Source: Parasponia andersonii (taxonomy: Eukaryota; Streptophyta; Magnoliopsida; Rosales; Cannabaceae). Taken from it: a stretch of DNA of 64,000 nucleotides. Under the pieces are notes generated by a model. It was not told the origin of the DNA. It saw nothing but the letters and a program-made list of their open reading frames with translations, and did not search any database. The stretch covers positions 368,660 to 432,659 of the forward strand of contig JXTB01000166.1 in NCBI GenBank assembly GCA_002914805.1, written 5' to 3'. This document shows positions 49,001 to 60,220 of the stretch, piece by piece. A program made the translations under genes and the position numbers. The stretch's first letter is position 1. Each line of letters opens with the position of its first letter.

Positions 49001-51857
49001 GTATGAAGATGTACAAGAAGTCTTGAAGATCTATATGAGGTGACTGATAGACTAAAAAACCTCACTCTAGTTTGCTTATTTGCTGATTGTGAACCGGTGA
49101 ACTTTCAAGAGGCTGTGCAAGATGAAAAATGGAAAAATACGATGGATAAAGAAGTCAAAGCCATAGAGAAGAATAACACCTGGGAACTATCCACTCTACC
49201 TAAAGGTCATAAAGCTATAGGTGTAAAATGGGTGTACAAGGTGAAGAAGAATGCCAACAGAGAGGTAGAAAGATATAAAGCAAGGCTAGTCGCAAATGGC
49301 TATAGTCAAAGAGCCGGCATTGACTACGACGAGGTATTCGCCTCTGTTACACGATTAGAAACTATAAGACTAATTATTTCTCTTGCTGCTCTATACAAAT
49401 GGAAGATTCATCATATGGATGTAAAGTCTGCATTTCTGAATGGAGTTCTTAAAGAAAAAGTCTATATCGAACAACCATTGGGTTATGAGATAAAAGGGTA
49501 TAAAGATAAGGTTTTGAAGCTGAAAAAAGCTCTTTATGGTCTAAATCAAGCACCAAGAGCATAGAACAACCGAATTGACAAATATTTCCAAGAGAATGGA
49601 TTCATTAAGTGCCCTTATGAATATGCTCTTTATGTTAAAACTAAAGATAGAGATATTCTGATCATATACTTATACGTGGATGATCTCATATTCACTGAAA
49701 GTAATCCAAGGATGCTTGACGAATTCAAGAGAGTAATGACACATGAGTTTGAAATGACAGATATCGGACTTATAACATACTACCTCGGCATAGAGGTCAA
49801 GCAAAAGGAAGAAGGCATCTTTATTTCTCAAGAAAGCTATACAAAGGAGATTCTGAAGAAATTCAATATGGATTATTATAAGCCGATAAGTACACCAGTG
49901 GAGTACAGAATAAAATTATTCAAAGACGATAAAGTAGAAAAGATGGATCCAACACTCTTCAAGAGCGTTGTTGGATGCCTTTGGTACTTGACATGTACAA
50001 GGCCTGATATTCTCTATGCAACTGGACTAGTGAGTTGTTACATGGAAACTCCAACAACTACTCACTTCAATGCTATAAAGAGAATTCTCCGTTACCTAAA
50101 AGGTTATATCAATCTTGACTTGTTCTATTCAGTTTCTAATGATTACAAACTCCTTGGTTACAGTGATAGTGATTGGGCCGGAGATACTGATGATCGAAAA
50201 AGCATAACTAGTTTTGTATTTTTTATGGGAGAAACTGCCTTCACCTGGGTATCTAAGAAACAACCGATTGTCACCCTTTTAATATGCGAAACTGAGTACG
50301 TAGCTGCTACATCATGTGTTAGTCATGTAATCTAGCTTAGGAGGTTGTTGAAAGAGTTAAACCTGTCTCAAAAGGAGCTAACAGAGATTTGTATCGATAA
50401 TAAGTCCGCAATAGCTTTGGCTAAAAATCCAATTTTTCATGACCGAAGCAAGCATATCGACACTCGTTATCATTACATAAGAGAATGTATTGCAAACAAA
50501 GAAGTATAATTGGAGTATGTGAGATCACATAATCAGATTGCTGATATTTTTACCAAGCCACTCAAGTATGAAGACTTCGCAAGATTAAGAAACTTACTTG
50601 GTATTATAAAATAAGTTTAAGGAGGAGTGTTGAAAAATAAACTTGTTTAAGCTAATGAGAAGTGTTTTAAGCCCATCAACATGAGGCCCAATAAGTTGGA
50701 TTTAACCCAAATGTAAAGCTCATAAAAGAAAAAGCCCAAGTCTAAATTAAAGAAGCCTTCCACTTAGAATCTTCTAGTATTAGCTAGATATTAGCTTTTT
50801 GCATGTGAATTATTTGATTACTTAGATTATTATTAGAAGTGTGTGTGGCTTAAGGATTTTTGTAATTGTTTATTTGTGTGGTTCTTATTGTTTCTCATGT
50901 AGTATAAATACCCTTTCTCATTTGAGTTCTAAGCATCAAGTAAGAAATAAAGCTTCTAAGAGTGAAGAGAAGAGAGAGAAGCATAGCTTCTAGTGAGTGA
51001 GTGAGTGAGCTCGAAGAGTGAAGTTGAGAATTTTCTCTTATAAAAATATTTGAGCGAATAATAAAGTTTATTTTACTTTCCAACACACAACATAACAACA
51101 ACCGACACTAATATATATAGATGTGGGCAAAATGATAATTATAAGAAAGTACCTGATCCAATAAGAGACCAGCCCAAACTAGGCCCACGTTGGTCCATTT
51201 CGAGTTTCGTTCGAACCAAGCTGAGAGATTACAAAGCCGTAGCAGATTGTAACCAGCGGCCACTGAATAAACGTACACCGAAACACTACATCAACAGCAA
51301 ATAAACAAACAAAATTTCAATATAAAAAAAACTGAATAAAATAAATAAGCAAACAAAATGAGTGATGATATAGCATATGTTATTTTTCTTGTACAAAATC
51401 ATTTTGGATTTAAAAATTTTACTTTCTATATTTCCCTTAAACCCTCTCTCATCCTGATGAAGACAGAATTTTGAAGCCCGTCAGATTAGTTTTACAACAA
51501 TATTTTGAACATAAACATAGTGGCTAGCTAGCTAGGACAAAATAAACATTTGTGATTTTTGACAATTTCGGCTATAATATATGGATTCCGAAAAGTTCAC
51601 TTAATCCGGATCTTTGGATTTGACGACAAGAAACTACTAGTGTAAATAATTGTATACAATTTTAGGATAAGTTCTAGAAATCGAAATCCCGAAAAATAAG
51701 GGGAAAAGACTTACTAGAGAGAATTCAAGTCCCGGAAAGTCGCTTTCTTCCGAACGAGAAGCACTTCCTTGGTCTCAGTACTGAAGCCCACCAAGGAAGC
51801 TGTGAAAACTAGAAGAGAAACTGCAAGAACCCTAAGGATAAGCTGAGCTTTGGCCAT
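42762..51857 (-). CDS. CASP-like membrane protein (CASPL family), three exons
   Basis: Intact minus-strand gene: exon 1 51857-51715, exon 2 51285-51153, exon 3 43013-42762. All splice sites are GT...AG and phases agree (one codon, Tyr48, is split across intron 1). The product is 175 residues, typical for CASP-like proteins (DUF588/MARVEL-related, PF04535). Four membrane segments: TM1 about 5-25 (LILRVLAVSLLVFTASLVGF, with the family's conserved Arg, R9), TM2 about 49-66, TM3 about 81-113 (with the conserved Asp, D91), TM4 about 138-161. Cys125 and Cys132 lie in the second outer loop (KLCNRFTRFC), as in other CASPs. Family members sit in the plasma membrane; the founding CASPs form the scaffold that positions Casparian strip lignin. 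FTFGANTAALQA and FNLFRLYSP suggest CASPL group 2, but the subgroup is an inference. Intron 2 is 8139 bp because a copia element lies in it. Confidence 0.92.
43562..43883. repeat. 161-bp tandem duplication with AT microsatellite
   Basis: GGTGATTACACACATGACAA recurs at 43723. Both units contain a long purine-only run (AAAGAAAGAAAATAAAAAAG), GTGGGAGGAAGTTTAAAC and a TA run, then ACTCGAGCTAAAC. The units are nearly identical apart from the TA run and a 14-base insertion, so the duplication is recent. Confidence 0.9.
44650..44890. mobile_element. AT-rich MITE-like sequence
   Basis: Resembles the copies at 30641-30828 and 57290-57510, sharing GTATAATAAATTTTAATTTA and AAAATAATAC, and ends GAATTGGTGTTCATATATAT. 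It has no coding content. Confidence 0.4.
45529..45988 (+). repeat. 5' LTR of the copia element
   Basis: 460 bp, TGTTGAAAAATAAACTTG to TTCTAACA, with a TATA-like TATAGTATAAATACCCC at about 45798. A short AGTGAAG/GAGAGAAG-rich leader near the end resembles the R/U5 region. Confidence 0.92.
45992..46002 (+). other. Primer-binding site of the copia element
   Basis: TGGTATCAAAG, an initiator-Met-type site, three bases after the LTR. Confidence 0.8.
46312..46449 (+). repeat. Cluster of TTGAC (W-box-like) repeats in the copia leader
   Basis: About eleven TTGAC cores in ~135 bases, most followed by C or T (GTTGACC, ATTGACC, GTTGACTTT). They sit between the primer site and gag. TTGAC[C/T] is the WRKY transcription factor binding core. 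Confidence 0.8.
46545..47480 (+). pseudogene. gag region of the copia element (fossil)
   Basis: MATGSL-like start near 46547, then MKVLLGAYDVWEVVEKGY, the typical UBN2-type copia gag motif, a basic RGQARGQGRGK stretch, and the zinc knuckle CFNYHKFGHYAREC at about 47415-47456. It is broken. Confidence 0.87.
47560..50560 (+). pseudogene. pol region of the copia element (fossil)
   Basis: Protease (TWYLDT, ~47570; VKGKGKIIIHLKNRG); integrase with zinc finger (~47970-48110, LRFGHLNF, CEGCLLGKQ) and core (YTDMCGPIKPGSF, ~48160); RT (~49080-49700) with VKWVYKVKKNANREVERYKA, HHMDVKSAFLNG and the catalytic YVDDLIF (~49673); RNase H (~50150-50550) with GYSDSDWAGDTDDRKS and DNKSAIALAKNP. Broken in several places. 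Confidence 0.92.
50617..50626 (+). other. Polypurine tract of the copia element
   Basis: TTAAGGAGGAG directly before the TGTTGAAAAA start of the 3' LTR. Confidence 0.85.
50627..51085 (+). repeat. 3' LTR of the copia element
   Basis: 459 bp matching 45529-45988 with about 34 visible differences, and ends CCAACA. Exon 2 of the CASP-like gene begins only 68 bases further on. Confidence 0.92.
51153..51285 (-). CDS. CASP-like gene, exon 2
   Basis: Acceptor GATGTAG|TGTTTCGG. It encodes residues 48-92 (VSVYVYSVAAGYNLLRLCN ... WAGLLLDQ), covering TM2 and the start of TM3 with the conserved Asp. Donor GATCAG|GTACTTTC, phase 0. Confidence 0.92.
51715..51857 (-). CDS. CASP-like gene, exon 1
   Basis: ATG at 51857 in the context TAGTTATGGCC. 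It encodes residues 1-47 and two bases of codon 48, including TM1 and the post-TM1 TETKEV motif. Donor CTCTA|GTAAGTC. Confidence 0.93.
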
Positions 51858-51994
51858 AACTATGATCAAACTGAAATCGATCTGATCATAACAGTGGTTT
51901 ATACAAAAATATTTGTAATTTCCAGCGGATGGCCGAAATTAAGGGAAGTAATAGTACTATACTAATTGTTACTCATAATGTCACTTTATATTTG

Positions 51995-52004
51995 CTATAT
52001 ATAA
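51995..52004 (-). promoter_or_regulatory. Candidate TATA box of the CASP-like gene
   Basis: TATATATA on the minus strand about 140 bases before the ATG, with an RY-type CATGCA motif just upstream (52006-52012). A second TATAAA at 51898-51903 lies only ~41 bases before the ATG and would leave a very short leader. Confidence 0.35.
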
Positions 52005-52464
52005 TATGCATGGCTTTCTGGTTGACAATGATCATGCGCAAGACTTGCAATTCAAACTGATTAAAGGATAGGAATTGTCCACGTACGTTGTGTTTTATGT
52101 CAATGAACCAATGAATTAAATGCTGCTTTCTTTATTCTTCTTTTTTTCCCCCAAAGAAAATGACATTTTTTTTTCTTAATGGTAAATAGATTATTCTTCG
52201 CCAAATGACCTATATATACTTCTGAATCGTGTTTACATATTACAAAAACTATCAGTAATTTTATCGTATATAATGAATTTTAGGGTTATGCATGTTTCTT
52301 TTGTAGTCTTGAAGCACAACCACCCATTTGGTCAAGATGTGGTTGCGATCTTGAACCCCACGTGACTAGTACTTGAGTTAAGACCCAAAGAGGGGGATTA
52401 AAAAAACATGGAAGGAAGGAAAGAAGGTTAATACTGGACCGTAACCCTGATTTTCGAGTCTTGG
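52005..52464. other. Intergenic, upstream of the CASP-like gene
   Basis: No gene. It includes CACGTACGTTGTG and other short motifs that could belong to the CASP-like promoter. A CCACGTGAC G-box-like site is at about 52357. Confidence 0.4.
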
Positions 52465-52467
52465 AAA

Positions 52468-52950
52468 CAAGGACGGAGCTACCTTAGGCCTTGGAGGGCC
52501 CCTCTCAACTTTTCAAAATTTTAACTTTTATTCCTTTGTCCATAAAATATTCAATTTTATCCTTTATTTGTACTTCTAAATTTTGATAATTTAAAATTTT
52601 ACCTACATATTTCATTAAAAAAATTCATTAATGTGTCTCAAGCTCTATTGAATTTTATAATTTTTAAACTTTATTTATATTATTCTTAACTACTTAATTT
52701 TTTTTTCGTACTTTAATAAATAATTTTTATTTAGACTTCACTTTAAAAAATCTTTTTAATCATATTTTGGTCTATATTAATCATGTGTATTTGAAAATTA
52801 TCATTTATAGAATTTTTTTTGAATTATATTTCTCAATTACAAATCTATTCAAGGAAAACAAAATACAAAGAGCAAAAAGTGGAAAAAAAAATACTAAATT
52901 TAGTATTAAATTTTGTTCCTCTTGAAAAAAATTTCTAGCTTCGCCACTGC
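52468..52950. mobile_element. MITE-like non-autonomous DNA transposon
   Basis: Imperfect inverted ends GGACGGAGCTACC (left, ~52471) and CTAGCTTCGCCACTGC (right, ~52937) enclose ~450 bases of very AT-rich filler. Sequences of the form GGCGGAGCTAG...CTAGCTCCGCC are common in plant genomes. A target duplication was not identified, so the superfamily is left open. Confidence 0.5.
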
Positions 52951-55900
52951 TGCGCAAAAATTTATAGGTAAGGAAACTCAAGGCAATGCACCCTAATGAT
53001 TATGAGATTCATGTTCGTACCTTAGCCGCGAATTAAAAAAAAAAAAAAAGATTCATGGTCGTAGGGTCTCTCATTCGAATTCAAATGGAACTTATTTAGT
53101 AATCTTATTTCAAAATTAGTGTTCCAGATGTTCAATGTATATATATTAAATAATTCTACCACACGTGATCGAGACCTTAATATGTTGAGTAAGTATACAT
53201 GACATAATAACTAATTTTAGTTACGTATAACTCTACTTGAATAATTTTAAGAGGAGTCAGTCTTGAACGATCGAAACATGTAAAACTATTATTTCGAATT
53301 TTTTAGTGCATTTATTTAATTCGTTATTTGAGATCACGTAGTCTAATCTAGAATTTGACTAGGCCATGTCAACGGCTCCACTGAAATATAGTCGCCGTGG
53401 ACCCAAGATCCGTACACCTCTTGTCTTGAAGATTGTAATTAAGGTTAAACTTGACCCGACATTAATTACTTTTTTAATTTTACCCTCTGTCTATTTGTGA
53501 GCTATCTCTCCAGGAACTGTGAACAACTGGACTCGAAGCGCGCATTTTACCATATAAATAATAAAATGCAAAAATGCTGAAAAATTTTTGCCAGTTGACA
53601 AACAATATTTTTGCTATGCAATATTTTTTTATCCAAATATTATTAACTATAGATCAGATGGCTCTCCTTAAAATATATAACTATAGATCAGACAGGTCAG
53701 TGTTTCTTTTCAGTTTTTATTTTGTTTTTTAAGTTTTGATTTTAAGTTTTCTTATTATAAGTGATTGTGTTAACTATATATATATATATATATATATATA
53801 AAGAATATTACCGTAATAAGATAATATATTTTGCTTAGATTGCATTGCGTCGCTTCAAAATATATATACATATTCACATTTTACTGCATTTAATTTTAAC
53901 TAACTAAATTGGATGACTAATTAAGAACTGAAAGTTCAGACTAATATATCCGAAAATCTTAAGGAAAACAGGTGATGAAGATTTACTTGTGCATATTTTT
54001 TGTTAATATTAAATATCGGATGTATTTTAAACAAAACTCGAGGGGTCTGCGTGTGAATTTCATCACACACTACCTAGTTAGCATGTATTTGTTAATTAAG
54101 GGATGTAACTTTCCTTCAAAATAAAAAAAATTAAGAGATGTAACGAAAAGTAAATATTGTGTGAAACTATTTTGTTTTTTTCAGAAGAAACTTAAAAAAA
54201 AAAACAAAAAGACGAAAGAAAAGTGAAAAATAAAAATTATAATTATATCCAAAGCATGCAATATAACGAGATACAAAAATAATTTTCTTTTCACCCATTA
54301 ATATTGAAATTGAAAGGTCAACTGCCACATTAATTTCCGCGCGCCATTCTTTATAAGTTGACTTGAAGTCCATGCGAAACTATTTACAACTGATCTCTCT
54401 GACAAGTACTAATTGTTTCTTCACGTACAGACTATACATACATAAAATATAGATGTGTGGTATATATTTATAGAAACGTACGTAAATATTTGATCATCGA
54501 TCATGCAACAATCCAGACATGAATAATATGATTGCATCCGAAAGCACTTCTATATATAGTAAAATTTCCATTAACAAATCTTCGATAAATTAATAATCTC
54601 GATTAAATAATAAAATTCTTTTACCTCAATTCGATCAATATATTAAATTAATATTCTCACTAAATAGTTAATAATTTTTTCTTGTAGTTTATTAAAAGTC
54701 CGTCAATTATATAAATTTTTAATTGATAATATGCATAAAAGAAGTGCCAGATAAACATTCTTAATATTAATAGGTCTTCTGTGAATAACTCCTATTCTTT
54801 TAATTTGATTTTTTTAAATATATCTAAAATTATTTATTTATTATTTATATTTCAATTAAACTCAGTCAAAATTCTGATTTTCACAATACATACAATACAT
54901 TCAGTATATGATTTAAAAAATCTCTTTATAATAATTTGAATTATAGAAATAAGACTAATGATTATTTTCAAAAACTATGTTTCTTTACATGAAACATCTT
55001 GAAATATTATATATTATAAGGTATTAAATTTTGTAGTTAGATTTATTATAAGTATATGTATACTAAAAATTAACTTTTAGAATTTTATTTACATAAAACA
55101 ATATAAATTAACTTTTATATACTTGTTAACTTTTAGGCTTTTTTTGTACACACATTAGAATTGTATCTAACTTTTATTATTGAAAGTCATATATGTATTA
55201 TAGGAAAAAAAATACAGATATTACACTCAAACTACTCATTTAAATTAATACATATATATATATATATATATATTTATTTATCAATAAATTAATAAATTAT
55301 TATTTTTGATAAATTAATAAATTATTCATTTATGGATAAATAAATAACTTCTATTACATAACAATTTTTGTTAGTCCAATAGTAGGATTATTTTCCTCCA
55401 AGTTGTTAAGACTGATTAAGATATTGTTGGCAATTGTTTAATGTACTCCTTCATCAACTAGGTAAGATACATCCTTTTCGTTTTGCCTTTTCTATTTTCG
55501 ATTAGATATAAACTATTCATCTTTTTGTCCAAAGCGGAATTTAATACTCAACCATATTGATAACACAACCACACCAATTAATTCCAAAGCACTTGATCGT
55601 TCCTATGGCTGAAAGCTTCGGTTGATCGTTCGCTCGCTCCGCACAACTGCCTCCAATTAATGTAGTTTGGTGTCAACAAGCATATCTCTCTGGTAAAATC
55701 AAAAAACGTACAAATAAAGAGAACCGGTGATTCTCAACAGTGATAATATTTGGCCGATGGGCACATTAATTCGGTAATTTTAAATGGCTGAATTGGTAAT
55801 TAGACTCAAAATTTGTACTAATAACACCAATACAATAGCGCCTAGTTGTATTTGTTACATCACAATTCTCAATTTAAGTGGGACTTACCATATTTCTCTA

Positions 55901-56810
55901 TTTAAGAGGGGTGAGGGTCCATCGAATCTGAGAATTGTATATACAGATGTGACGTAAGAACGAAACTTTTTATGCTCCCTATATACGTATATCAAACAAA
56001 CAAACACAATCAAGTTTCCTTGTTTAGCCAGCGAAAAAATAAAAATTGGTGAAAGTGAAAGACATACCTAGGGTTAGGCAAAAACGGGGGGAAAAAAAAC
56101 ACGAGATATATAATAGAAAAGAAAACTAAAACTCGCCATGCTATAACTGTCCAGAAATCTAAAAAGTAAAATCAGACTCCACTCGTACCAATTGACAAAT
56201 TTTAAAATAGACTCGTATATGTGGGCCGGAGAATCGGATGTCTATAGGCGATCAAAGATACGTATATATAAAGTTTAGTTAGTTATACTCAATAGCTAGT
56301 GGCTCATTTATTTTCTCTACGTAGATTTTCAGAGGTGATCATGACTAATATTGATAGACTGTTAGTTGTCGCTTTCCACCGAATTAAAAGTGACAGATGG
56401 AGCCCTATGAACTAAATTGCATTGTATCATTATATTAAACTAAAGGCAACTTGCCAAGAAGAGGACAAAGTAAATGGATATTTCGCGATGCATATAGAAT
56501 TGTTTGTCCATTTCAAAAAAAAAAAAGAAAAAGAATTGTTTTTTAAATCGGCTTGTAAATCATTAATTAACAAATCCGTGTGTCATCCATTTCAACAAAA
56601 AACAACTTTATGAGTTCTCCAGCGAAATACCAATACCAGAACAACTATATAGATACAGGGTTTTGCTAAAGAGGCTAGTATCTAATGGGTTAAACAATAG
56701 GCCGTACCATATTGACTTCCAATTTGGCTTGGTGTATCATCTTTAAATCGAGGGAAAATTAGACAGACTTTTTTTCAGAGCAGAAATTAACAAATTAGAT
56801 TATTAGTTAA
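52951..56810. other. Gene-free AT-rich intergenic DNA
   Basis: Nearly 3.9 kb with no credible coding frame. It contains TA microsatellites (53777-53800, 55250-55272), a poly(A) run at 53037-53049 after CATGTTCGTACC (possibly a SINE-like tail, not provable), and palindromic AT-rich segments at 54590-54720. A GACGTAAG motif is at about 55951. Confidence 0.5.
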
Positions 56811-57173
56811 AGATAACTGCAAAAAAATATCATGAAATTTAGGTGTTTTGTAATTTAAATTCTGAAATTTAGACTCTGCAAAATAATAAGCTGAGATTAA
56901 AAATTCTGAAAATTAATATCCTAAATTAATTTTTTAAATAATTTTAATTAATAAAATACAATAATATCCTCAAAATTAAGATGAATAATATGAATTAACC
57001 TAGTTTTAATAGAGGATATTATTGTTTTTTTGTTCCTAAAATTGGTCAAAAAATCTATCTAGTGTATTAATTTTCAGAAATTGTTAATCTCAGGGTATTA
57101 TTTTACAGAGTTCAAATTTCAGAGTTTAAATTACAGAACACCTAAATTTTAGGATATTTTTATATTGTTATCC
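56811..57173. mobile_element. Foldback MITE with ~110-bp inverted arms
   Basis: The left arm (GATAACTGCAAAAAAATATC, then AAATTTAGGTGTTTTGTAAT, CTGAAATTTAGACTCTG) is the inverted complement of the right arm (ACAGAACACCTAAATTTTAG, ATATTTTTATATTGTTATCC). The ~363-bp unit could fold into one long hairpin with a ~130-base loop. No coding content. Long arms suggest a Mutator-type MITE, but no 9-bp duplication was found. Confidence 0.82.
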
Positions 57174-57289
57174 CTATTTGCTGCCACAATGAATTCTTAA
57201 AGTTCCTTCTCCTTCCCTGGGCTACTATTATCTCCTATTCATCTTTTTGTTCTCAATTATATAATATTTTTATTTGGATGATATATATA

Positions 57290-57510
57290 GGTTCCTAATT
57301 CAATAAGAATTTTTTTAATCTACGCATAGGTTTTATTTTTTAGCCATTAGACCATTATCTAATGATGATTCAACTGTTACGATGATGTGCATAAAAAAAT
57401 GTGCATTATTAATGTTATTTTTTTTTTATTTTTTTACTACATAAAAACGTACATGATAAATTTTAATTAATCAAAATGATACCTATATATCATTAAAAAA
57501 AATATGTATT
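57290..57510. mobile_element. AT-rich MITE-like sequence
   Basis: Third copy of the loose family seen at 30641-30828 and 44650-44890, sharing ACATGATAAATTTTAATTAA and AAAATGATACCTATA. Limits are approximate. Confidence 0.35.
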
Positions 57511-57839
57511 AAAACTTGATTTTAGATCAACTTTTTTTTTTAATTTGAAATTTTTGGATTCGAAAGTGTTATATGCCCTCTCTGAAAAATGAATTTGAAG
57601 TTAGCTAATAAGTTTCTAATAGCAAACTACCTCAGAAATACAATAAACCCACAAAATCAATGAGCAGCAATCTTATAGACTTCTTTGAACACTCGTAAAA
57701 TTATACAAGTAAGTTTGGAGAAAGAAGAATATATCACATCTGATTATGAATAGATACTTTGATTCAAATATTTACCAACAAATTAAGTATTTGTGAATTG
57801 AAATATTTGTAAGTTTTCAAGCATTTTTGTTGCTTTGAA

Positions 57840-59380
57840 GTTATTTCTGTGTTTTGTAGTACGAGAAGAAGAACATAAGGTTCAGTGCAATTTTGGCACA
57901 GACAGAGAGTTTTGGAAGCAATTACATGCTCCTTAGCCGAGGGAGTCATGCAGTTGCACTGCTTGGTCATGTGGCTATGTGTCTGAGCGAATCCACCATG
58001 TTCGACAAAAGCACGGGTGCACCTACACCAGGCCTACTAGAAGCACATGCACGCCTACGCCATGCCTGGCAGAAGCTCAAGTGTGCTTGTGCTGGCCTGT
58101 GGCATGCCTGCATCATCATGATGCGTGGACAAGCACGCCCACACTAGCTCGTGTGGGCCGTGCCATCCCTGGTCGAGGCCCAGGTACGGTCGTGCCACCC
58201 TTGTGCTCAGAAGCTATTTCAAGAGCCCAAAATGGGCCCTTGATTGAATATAAAATGGGCCCTTGATTGAATATGAAGACTGCTAGATTTCATTTATTTT
58301 GGAGCTCTATATATGTCGATTTAAGCCAATAACTTTAGGTGTAGAGAATTGGAGAGAAAAACATAAGATAGACACAATATTTCTAGATAAAGAAAACTTA
58401 GAGTGGGGATTTCTAGAAGAACACTTGGAGAGGTTCTTGAAGATTCGAAGACTTGAAACTCCTTTTCACAAGAGTTTTTCTTTTCTTTTCTCTTATCTTA
58501 ATCTCTTTAGAAATTGTATTGAGTATTTTGTATGAATATTTCGAGATGTATAAATTTCTTTGTGAGATTAGTTTTTGATCTTACTATGTTTGGTTAGACT
58601 TTATATGCTATGATTTTATTTATCCTTTTTATACTTTGTTTGGATTATTTTATTTAATGTTGATCTATTTTCCATTGCCAATTTATTTACATTGCACTTC
58701 ACTTATTGCTTTTAATTTATTTGCCTAATGAATTAATTGAACTTAGGTTGTAATTTTGATGGTTTGGAGAGATTAACTTTCTAAACCGGATTTGAGAAAC
58801 ATAGTTTAGGTTAGGTTATTATGAGACTGGGAGGAGATCAACGCCTAAATAATTATTTAGAGAGTTTAGATTATTGTGAGACTGGAAGGTGAGCGATATC
58901 TTGACTCCCAATATAAGGGCTAAACTTAATAAACGCTTAATTTAATAGGATTGATAGGGATATCTATGTGGGTAGTTAAGAATATTATCTGATTTGACAT
59001 TCATGAGAGGTAATGAGCTAAGTTAGATCCCTTGATTAGTGAATTGAGTAGAATTAGAATACTAGTCATATAATTTGACGAACTTAGGAGTAATTAGGCG
59101 AAATTAAGTTCCTAGTATATTCGTGCATAGTCTTGTCCATACTTTATTTACTATTTAAATTTCTATATTTGTTTCTGTTTAATTTTTAATTATGAATTTA
59201 TTTATTTTAGATGACTAGGTAAAGTTAGATTACGATAATTCTGATACTTAAATGACAATTTAATACCCAATCATTGTGGGATCGACCCTTCTTAATGCTA
59301 TACAAGATAGATCTATTTTTTATTAGGACTTACTAGATTAGTTAGTAGAAGAAATATAAATTGTAATTTGATAGCATCAA
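57840..59380 (+). repeat. Probable Ty3/Gypsy (Athila/Tat-style) LTR fossil
   Basis: A GC-rich front (57890-58230, with GGCCGTGCC-type inverted motifs) leads into a TATA-containing stretch (CTCTATATATG, ~58307), then GAGAGAAAAACATAAG and a T-rich leader, and ends with AATCATTGTGGGATCGACCC (~59270) and TTTGATAGCATCA (~59378). This succession, including GTGGGATCGACC near the end, is characteristic of long plant Gypsy LTRs. No partner copy or target duplication was found. It is decayed; the limits are approximate. Confidence 0.45.
58228..58275. repeat. 23-bp tandem duplication
   Basis: AAAATGGGCCCTTGATTGAA followed by TAT occurs twice in a row. Confidence 0.9.
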
Positions 59381-60210
59381 ACCAATGATATCAATAATTT
59401 GGAAAAAAAATACTAAAAAAGGTAGAACTCGGGGGTTGGCGTTGTAGCACCAAAAGTGCCATTAAATTAAATAGTATCCATGAGAGAAAAAATGCAGAAA
59501 CTCTAGTGAACCAGTGTCGCAACACTAGTTTACGAATTTAGAAATTTTGAAATGTTATTTTATCACAATATTGCCCCTAAGGAAAGAAATCTATAAATAG
59601 GACTTCTTAAGGTTTATTCTGGACGACTTTTTTGCACTTTAGATGGCAAGAAAGATAGAGAAGGACTAAGGGATGGAGAAGAACGACACGATCCCGAGAA
59701 AGTCGTGCTATTGTTCAAACTCGCTCAATAATTCTTTTTTTTTTTACTTTTATGTCTAAATTATATTTTCCTTTTTTCCGATATATACTAGATTTCTTTT
59801 TTAAGACTATGATATAATCGGATTATGAATATTTAAACTTTCTTAGTTAATGTAAATTGATGTATTGTTCCAATATATGTCGAGTATTTTAATTTATTCT
59901 TAATACTTAAGAATGCTTGATCAAAATTATATGATCTAACGTTTGATTTGTGACTAAAAAGTATAAATTAAATTTGCCCTAATTTAAATACCATGAAATC
60001 AAGATAGAATAATTGTGTAATATTTATGAATTTCCTATTCTTAATGAAATTTTGCTAGTTTAGAATTTTTACAAAGATAAAAGAAATTTTCTTGTCAAAT
60101 TAGAATTATTAATGCTTGCAAAATATTAATAATTAATTTAGGCGAATTCACTATCTACAAATTAAATCACAAGATTGCTCTCGTCTGGTATCTATTTGAC
60201 TAGTTGTAAC
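59381..60210. other. Spacer, possibly further LTR-derived
   Basis: No gene. A TATA box-like CTATAAATAG at 59591 is followed by a leader-like stretch (GATGGCAAGAAAGATAGAGA) and long T-rich sequence; AGGCGAATTCAC near 60143 resembles Gypsy LTR tails. Not provable. Confidence 0.35.
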
Positions 60211-60220
60211 CACGAGAAAG

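Larger units (their letters stand above)
45529..51085 (+). mobile_element. Ty1/Copia retrotransposon, Tork-like, in a host intron
   Basis: 5.56 kb: 5' LTR 45529-45988, primer site, long leader, gag, protease, integrase, RT, RNase H, polypurine tract, 3' LTR 50627-51085. Integrase before RT makes it Ty1/Copia. Size, ~460-bp LTRs and sequence style fit the Tork (Tnt1-like) group. It lies in antisense orientation to the CASP-like gene. No clear target duplication (TATAC on the left, CACAA on the right). LTRs differ by about 7% by eye. It is broken, with roughly eight breaks. Confidence 0.93.

Noticed and set aside
45524-51090. Target-site duplication for the copia element
   Set aside because: Flanking pentamers TATAC and CACAA do not match. 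The site lies in a TA run, where slippage or recombination may have erased it.
53020-53060. Possible SINE with poly(A) tail near 53037
   Set aside because: Only a weak B-box-like GTTCGTACC and an A-run are present. No A box, no duplication of flanks.
57893-58266. Two overlapping + strand frames with Cys/His-rich products
   Set aside because: They overlap each other, lie in a GC-rich patch of a probable Gypsy LTR and show no conserved motif.
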